Part shown: positions 57,525 to 64,000 of the stretch, piece after piece
Numbering within the stretch: position 1 is the stretch's first letter
Layout of the letters: each line of letters opens with the position of its first letter
Source: Symsagittifera roscoffensis
Lineage: Eukaryota > Xenacoelomorpha > Acoela > Convolutidae
Assembly: GCF_963678635.1 (NCBI RefSeq)
Contig: NC_087065.1
Coordinates: forward strand, 41,729,430-41,793,429
Length of the DNA stretch: 64,000 nucleotides
Direction of reading: 5' to 3'
Position numbers and translations under genes: made by a program
Notes under the pieces: model-generated
The model's input: the letters and a program-made list of their open reading frames with translations, nothing else
Told to the model about the DNA's origin: nothing
The model's database searches: none

Positions 57525-57539
57525 CATCCAGGAGCGCCG
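57525..57539 (-). other. Candidate primer-binding site of element 2
   Basis: CGGCGCTCCTGGATG in transcription sense, two changes from the element 1 site, 12 bp from LTR D. Confidence 0.5.
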
Positions 57540-57551
57540 AAAAAACACTAT

Positions 57552-58313
57552 GTAACAGTCGCCTACTTTGGTCACATATGAGGTTAAAGAAAAATAGGCC
57601 CTATAACCATTGGCTCAAGAGTCAGGGACACTATCTCTTGTGTTTTTCTACCTCGAACGGTCGGAGTCAATTCGGTTCACTTGCGATATGAGACTAAAAA
57701 CCCGTTACACAGCTTAAAGGCCACTACCAAAATAACCCCCACTCTAGAAAATAAGAACGTCCCCATACCTAGGTCTCAAATTACCCAAAACTCGCGAACG
57801 CTGTTAAAAACAGGATCGGAACAATCCGTATAGTCACTTTTTATTAGACAGTGGAACTTTGATCCATTTCAGATGGATCAACCTAAAACTCTCCTTACCC
57901 TAACATAACAATCATAAAACACACTCAAGAAAACTAAATTGAGTACTCACCTATCGGTACACTCGAGAATTGGGATAACTAAATTAATCAGTAACTCTAG
58001 CATTAAGCATAATAGCTTGAGAAGTTTGCTATTAATGAATTCCAGCAAGGGAAATAAGTTTTGACTCAAGAACTAAGTTTTGGAACTAGACCATTGGGAC
58101 ACCACAGCTGTCCACCTTTCTAGTGAGGGTTCAAGTACTTTCCCGCGATTGTAAATCGGTTGTTCTGATCTTATTTTTCTGATATTTTCAGTTGTCGCGA
58201 GAAACTTGAGCATGACATGTCCAATTAGAACTTTTGAAAAATTACGTTTCACCCCAAAATTACGTAGTTCGTATTCCTCATGGTCAAAGTTCCAAATATG
58301 ACCGACTGGCACA
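57552..58313 (-). repeat. LTR D (5' LTR of element 2)
   Basis: 762 bp. It lacks about 131 bp relative to LTR A (after gagggttca, resuming at agtactttcccgcg), with ttca at the joint. It shares A-specific variants. On its right the sequence ccaacacccttcacc is not LTR and not element, so this is the outer boundary. Confidence 0.85.
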
Positions 58314-59509
58314 CCAACACCCTTCACCGTTGGCGTGAATGGCTCTGTAACGATTGAAGCGACATAATCGTTACAACTCGGAGCGGTCTCTGTTGATTCT
58401 CTGTTGTCCGTCATGTTATTTTTCGTTGTTTTCTCTATCGCAACTATCGTTGTGTTTTTTCTCTGATTTTCTTCGAAAATGGCCGTTTCGACGTTTCTCG
58501 GAAGTGTAACTTCACAAATTGAATTTTTAAAATTTAAAAATTCCAGAATCTTCTGACCTTCACAATTCGTCTAATCGTCTAAATAACACTGCTAATCTTC
58601 TAAAGCTGTCAACTCTCAAGGTCAGCGGCTAACAATTTGAAATTGCACTTTTGTCCATTCGGGTCGAATTTCATGAACTCCCCGGACAGCCCGGTCATTG
58701 TCCCCATTGAATCTCGTAGTCTTCGTAAAAATGGTACAGTGCCATCGAACAGAATTTACAAAATTCACAATCACTTTTATCTACGTCATATCGACTCACT
58801 ACAGAATATAAATGACATCATACTACCCTACTATAGCCTTCCAAGTTTTTTCACTACTCTGCACTTTCGAGGATATGACTTAGGATAAAACATTTTTTCT
58901 GACTTCCAATGTCAATGCTCTGATTTTAAATTTTTTCTCCTAGGTTTTAAAAGTTGTAGGAACGCAGGACAGTCCTGCCAACCCACAAGCTAAAATTATC
59001 CTACTATGCTTCTTCGCTTCAGAAATTAGGTTGTTATTGTTCCTGAACATTAAGACTAGGAGACTCTGTGGTTAGAAAGAACAATGAAATAATCTCCCTC
59101 TTCAAGAGATTACCCAAGCCTTTCATGTCACCACAAAAAGATCAGTAGTCGTAGTTGATTAAAAACAATCATGCAGGCTGGAATATTTAAATATACTCTT
59201 CACTCAAGCCTTTCTAAATAAATAGTAAGTGTCTCTAAAACCGCTAACTAAAATCAAAATGCAAATTTACAAATGCAAAAAATTTTTTAATCTTTCAAAA
59301 CTCAACTGAATGTTTTCTTTTCAGTTTCAATTGCAAACTTAGTTGCTTTGTTTCTCATTGAGTTTTTATCACATATAAAACAATTCTGAATTTTAAAATC
59401 TTCTTTTTTGTCGCTTCTTTGTTTTTTCCTGTGTTCGTCGTTTAGAAGTTCTAAAACTTCTAAATTCTTCTAATTTTTTTCTTTTTGCATCTTGTTTTTC
59501 GGCCATTTC
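58314..59509. other. Boundary region between element 2 and the third, divergent copy
   Basis: On the minus strand a frame starts MTDNRESTETAPSCNDYVAS at 58414 and runs without a stop into LTR D, giving a 113-codon chimeric ORF. Further right, 58680-58800 (minus) resembles the 3' internal region of elements 1 and 2 (shared gtagataaa, aattctgt, ggcactgta and gtccggggagt words), so the 3' end of the third copy is probably here. The remaining 58900-59509 is AT-rich with nothing recognisable. I could not define an LTR for the third copy. Confidence 0.4.
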
Positions 59510-62500
59510 TCAATCTTCCATCTCCTCCTCCTGCGACATTGACTCTGCACATTCAGTTTCTGTGTCTTGCAACACATCGGTAGCTATCCTGACGTTGTTG
59601 GAAGCAGTCCTCCAAAACTTCTGCTCTTCTACTCTTTGCTTACAACAAGGTAGGGGATCAACGTTAGATTCTTTGTTCCGGCAGAAGCTGTTGTGGAGGC
59701 ACAACGTCACGTTTCTCTCCAAATCTTCCTCCTACATCTCTTCTTTCTCCTTTCCATTACATTCACTCGTCCTGGAAGTTGTCTTTACTGCGGTGACCAC
59801 TGCGTTCCGATGAGTTACAAAAGCTCGCTTGAAAGCTCCTGCTCCAATGTCTAGCTGATACGCACTGTACACTCTGCTGTGCTTCGATATATGCTTCTAG
59901 CATATTCGTACAATCATGCAGTCACGCAGGCTCTAAACCATGGCATCAGTCGTCTTCTGTCCCAAATCTTTTTCACTTTCATCAGAATGTCCAATATTTT
60001 GCACAATGTCTCAAAAAGATCTAAATCTTTTAGACAATCCAATTTCTGGAATTATTCTCTTGTTGGCGTCTCCTGTCTATTGTTCTGTTTCACATGAGCT
60101 TCCAGCCATCGTATCGCCACCATAACTACCACTATCACTATCGTTATGGGCCGTGACGAGTCTGGTAAACCCATGGAGAGCAGCTCTCCACAGTCCCAGA
60201 TCAACACCAGATTACTACGCCCGGGGTACCACCATGTTTGCAGTAAGCAATGGCAGGGGAACTCATCATGTGTCGACATGATGCTCCTCCAATTACGTTT
60301 TCCCGAAGCTTCCAGTAGTAGTTCCACTTCCATCATCACTCGGTGGACTTCATCATTCTCATCTACTGCCTTGTAATCCGTGACTGTTGATCCTTCCTGC
60401 TTCAGTCTTTCAAAGTCACTGAAGTTCCCACTGGCGTATCCCATGAACTTCTTTCCCAGTATCGATTCTAACTCCTCTTTAGTTCCCTCTGGAACTGCTG
60501 AGAACGTTTTGCACGGTAACCCATAAGACTTTTCTGACATTCTCGCTAGTTTTACGCATTTTGGCACCGAGAAGGCTAGATCCACGATCGTTCTCGTACT
60601 TTTCACATCCACAGCTACGAAATGAACTGGGTATCTGCTCTTACACATTGGAGCTAATGTCGATCCCACCAATTATCGTGCTCCCGACGGTCTGCGATAA
60701 GTTTCACTGCGCCAGATGTTCATTTCCACCTCAATCGCTTCCCTCCACTTGCCTATGTGTTTTTGCTCAGTCTGCAAAACTCCTGGGAACACTTCTACAC
60801 TGATGGCCGTGGCCATGTCATGCTTTTGTTCTAGATTCAATAGTGACTCTAAAGAACCAAAAATGCTGTAGAATCCTAGTACAGTCACTAGATTCACCTT
60901 GGTTCCTCCATGGCGATCTGCAATCAGTTCGGTTTCCGTTTTCGCCTTCATCACAATGTTCCCAAACAATACCGTCAATTGCTTGTGTTATTTCTCCAGG
61001 ATCTTCACGCGATCCAGATCTCCGCAGACGTGACTTTCCAGTCCGTAGACTTCTGCCAGACAGCTACCAGGTTTGACTTAGTCCTCTGGTCCCCAGCCAG
61101 GCAACTCTACTTTGTCTTCTCCGTTGCTCTTAGAGGCTGTGGTCATCACGTTAAAGATGATGTTAAGATCACGCAGGTTACAGTCTGAGTTCAGTTCCCT
61201 CGGTACGTCTTGTGTTGCACGTAATATCGAATCAGCGTTGGGACTCGGACACCATGATGGTTTCATCAATTCCCACACTACCATCAAACTCGTTCTCAGC
61301 AGTTCGTCTGAGAATCCCAATCCAAACTCCACCCGGTTGTCCGATTTTGTCACTGAAGGTGCAGCCACCTTTTCCTCCAAGACTAGTCCCAGCCTGGTCT
61401 ACTGATTAGCAGCGCTTCTTATCGTTGCAATCCTTGACGTCCAGAATCCTAGCAACACTGCTTGCTCGTAATCAAAGAAGCAATCGCGTATGTCTTCATT
61501 TAGGAAAGGGTTGTACGCTATCCCTATGATTCCGGACACATAACTGTAGGACTTCTTTCTGATCGGTCCACAGTATTCACCAGGTTTCGGCAGTGCTCCC
61601 ATGGGTTCCTTACTGAGCCTCAGCTCTTTGTTTAAGAATCTCCTTATTTCGTCTATTTTCCTCCTGTGTTCTAGTTCCACGGTTTCTTTCATGTTCGCTC
61701 GCATTGGTTTGCTTTGATGCATATCCAGCAGTTCTAGCAAGAGCAAGGCTTTCGCTCGTTCATCGCGTTCTCTGAGCATTTTGACACAAGTGCTCAATGC
61801 TGGCACTGAAATTTGTTCTATCATGAACCGGATGAAACAGAGAGCGTCTCTCCGCTTCGCGCACGCTATTGCTGCTTCCTCTTGGCTTATCAGTTCTCTC
61901 ATACTCGTCATTAAGAACACCTTTTCTTCCTTCGATCTCTTCCTTTCTTCTGAATCAAATTCCCCGCGAATCAGTCCAATCATGCATCAAGCGAACCTCA
62001 GTTGTAGCTCAGTTTTCACGTAAGGTACTGCTATCAGCGCGTGTATCTTCGGCGTGGTTCTCATTTCTTCTTGGAAGTACCGTAACACTACCGCTCTCCA
62101 TGGAAAGCTCACCAACCGTATGCTTTCTGCTTCAGGGTGGTTCCTTGCATCATCGTTTCAGCCATTAAGTGTCCTCTGGCCGAATTTCTGTACTCCAACA
62201 ACTCCATGTGCCACTGGCGGGTTCATCTATCAATACAGTTTCCGACACTGTCAGTCGGTTATATTCCACTGGGACTAACTGTCCTACTAAACTCCCTTTT
62301 CCGTGGTTCATGGGAGACGGTTTAAACTCTTTCATGGTACTCTCTCCACATTGGCTGAGTATTTCCATTTCAAATGTTGCTCCAGTCAGAGTGCGGTCAC
62401 TCCTCTTGGTTTTGTAACCAGTTGATTTTATCCCTGCCATGAGAATGGGTGGCACCATCGCTACATCAGTCAACATCCTGTCTGTGCCAGGCAATCGATC

Positions 62501-63997
62501 ATCACCGTGTCCCAAATCCATAGCTTCTTCGACTCGTTTTCTTTTCGCTGAGTTGACAGCTTTTATCGAGATTTCAGAATCCGCTTCGTCTTTCCCGCTT
62601 TCCTCAATATCACCTTGCTGCCCAGTGTCATCTTCATTTCATTAATCTTATCAATCACCAATTTTGATCGTATCGTTCCTTTCCGGGTTCTTGACAGATA
62701 TACCACTTCTCCTTTGTCTTCTTGCGGCGTCATCTTGATAGGAGAGTTTGCCTCACTTTCATCAGTGGCTGAGTCGAGCTCCCTTCACACTCGTCGAGTT
62801 TGTCAAGGACCTCCCGCATTAGTGGTCGGTTGAGACCTAGTTTCAAAATAGACTGGGTACCGTAGCTCTGAACTACTGCCCAGACCTCTTCTATGAACGC
62901 TACTCTATCCATTCTACATCCCGTCCTATTTTCATGGTCTCTGTGATGCACCTCCCATTCTTCTTCGGGCAACGTTCCCAAGAAAAGTACTCTGGCAGCG
63001 CCTTCAATTCTTCTTCTCCTTGGTGATTCCATGAGGAGTCTTTGTTCGTTGTCTTTAGAATTTCTCGGAGAGCCGCTCTCCGGCAAATTTCGGTTCGCTT
63101 CCATAAAGGCCGACGGGGGTTCCAGCGTGGAAGTACCCTCGTCTGCTGGCTCAGTCGTCTCCAACGCATCCGCGCCGCTTTCAAAATCACTGAGGAAATT
63201 GAAGTCTAGGCTAGATACTCCTCCTATCGATGCCTTATCGTCTTCTTTCTCGGCCTAATCGGGATCCTGTTGCATTGGTTCCTCCGATCGGCGGCTTCCT
63301 CCCTGCCCATCATCTCCTTCTGACTTCTCTCTCGAATTTGAGGGTCCTTGCTCTCCACCTCTGGCCCCTTCTGGGAATTTCGGTATGATTAGCCTGCCAG
63401 CTGACTGATCTTCCTCCTCTCCATAAACTATTTCGACCTCCTCATAGCCGAAGGGTGCTAGCAAGATACTCGTCTGAAGCGTTCCTCCCACCGTTAACTC
63501 CGGTTTCACACTCGTCAAAATCAAGGAGGCTTCTGGTAATTCGGCTCTGCCTCTCATCCTCATAGGCGCTAGATCCAGTTTCGCCCATTCCTCGTCAAAT
63601 CTCCCAGGCTTCGGAGTCACTGCGTTGCTTATTCGCCTTCTCATTGCATGATCCGTGTAAGCAAACTGCGTATGCTTAACACTGCGGCATTTCTTCCCAC
63701 AAAACACGGATCCATCGCTTTCGAGAATTTCGCCATCCTCCTTTCCTTGCTCTCATAGGATCTCAACCCAGGAGTTTGCGCTGCGCAGACTGCTCCGAGC
63801 AACATCCTTCTTATCAGAGGGAATTCAGGGGTTTCCTCAGGCAGCTTCTTGTAATCACCTTTAGTCTCTTCTCTCAGCTTGTGGTATGCCGCAGTGAGTC
63901 GAGGAATTCTTGTGATCTCGCCATTTGTCTTGTCATAGGGCCTTAGATTCCAGAGCTTTGGGAATACTTCAATGTGCCCACTTTCTACTTCTCCCAT
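59510..63997 (-). pseudogene. Third, divergent copy of ORF C (partial at window edge)
   Basis: Minus-strand pieces 63997-63641, 63707-63255, 63164-62730, 62521-62165, 61983-61399, 61380-61078, 60978-60673, 60672-60052 and 59722-59510 run parallel to ORF C of elements 1 and 2, but with only scattered identity. Conserved islands: FPKLWNLRP, ETPEFPLIRRMLLG, PPILMAGIKSTGYK, AKRRDALCFIRF, KIDEIRRFLNKEL, YVSGIIGIAYNPFLN, LMKPSWCPSPNA, FSVPKCVKLARMS, FPCHCLLQTWWYPG and LCLHNSFCRNKE. The hydrophobic stretch is clearer here (PITIVIVVVMVAIRW). In-frame stops (at 60673, 61078, 61399 and 63255) and frameshifts mark decay. It is a separate family of the same type, older than the other two copies. Confidence 0.75.
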
Positions 63998-64000
63998 GCG

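Larger units (their letters stand above)
7257..58313 (-). mobile_element. Element 2: giant Ty3/Gypsy-type LTR retroelement (outer copy, interrupted)
   Basis: The outer element runs from its 3' LTR (A, 7257-8149) plus a 191-bp stub of internal DNA (8150-8340), skips the nested element 1 (8341-34929), and continues at 34930 to its 5' LTR (D, 57552-58313). Removing element 1, the LINE at 35226-37888 and one copy of its duplication leaves about 21.6 kb. LTRs A and D share diagnostic variants (cacatatgagg, gttcacttgcga, aactagaccattggg) that LTRs B and C lack, so they form one pair. ORFs A, B and C are present but broken. The only matching bases at the host junctions are cca on both sides, so a normal target duplication is not clearly preserved. 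Nesting is my inference; a tandem array sharing LTR C is the alternative. Confidence 0.75.

Noticed and set aside
7257-58313. CRISPR array or bacterial mobile island
   Set aside because: Repeats are long LTRs and minisatellites without spacer structure. Introns, LINEs and Gypsy Pol show eukaryotic DNA.
7257-58313. Polinton/Maverick or giant-virus insertion, suggested by the large size and cargo ORFs
   Set aside because: No DNA polymerase B, packaging ATPase or capsid was seen. LTRs, primer-binding site and Gag-Pol fit a retroelement.
58637-58888. Plus-strand 83-codon ORF
   Set aside because: The minus strand of the same stretch resembles the 3' internal region of the giant elements, which explains the sequence better.

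Overview
This is eukaryotic, repeat-dominated DNA, most likely from an invertebrate. A nematode is my best guess, but it rests only on one host gene with introns of about 71-99 bp, two TTTTCAG-type acceptors and the style of the LINEs, so confidence is low. There are no operons or bacterial features. One 200-base N gap lies at 30832-31031. Almost all coding sequence belongs to transposable elements, and most of it is broken.

Layout. Positions 1-7256 are AT-rich host DNA with a fossil LINE reverse transcriptase (minus strand, about 2990-3660) and the first four exons of a host gene (minus strand, 6635 to 5532). From 7257 to 58313 there are two copies of one very large Ty3/Gypsy-type LTR retroelement, both on the minus strand. 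I read them as nested: an outer copy ('element 2', LTRs at 7257-8149 and 57552-58313) was entered close to its 3' LTR by a sister copy ('element 1', LTRs at 8341-13840 and 34082-34929). A CR1-like LINE (8587-13193, plus strand) then landed in the 3' LTR of element 1. Another LINE (35226-37888, minus strand) landed in element 2 and is flanked by an unusually long duplication of about 205 bp. From about 58.6 kb to the right edge lies a third, much more divergent and decayed relative of the same element family.

The giant element. With insertions removed, each copy is about 22 kb, far larger than a usual Ty3/Gypsy element. In transcription order it has: LTR; an offset primer-binding site; a leader of about 2.2 kb with a minisatellite; ORF A (Gag with two CCHC knuckles, aspartic protease, RT, RNase H, integrase with GPY/F module, acidic linker and a C-terminal macro-like domain); a spacer of about 300-360 bp with a G-tract; ORF B (coiled coil fused to an SGNH/GDSL hydrolase); ORF C, overlapping the end of ORF B and about 2,270 codons long, with a second SGNH-like segment at its N-terminus, no domain I recognise in the middle, and a Cys-containing region plus a short hydrophobic segment near its C-terminus; a short 3' region; LTR.

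ORFs B and C make up nearly half of the element. They sit where some retroelements carry env, are retained in both copies, and the downstream three quarters of ORF C is also recognisable in the divergent third copy, so they look like stable cargo. Neither copy looks autonomous now. Element 1 has lost part of the Gag capsid and its SGNH serine. Element 2 has lost parts of RT and integrase and has changed catalytic residues in both.
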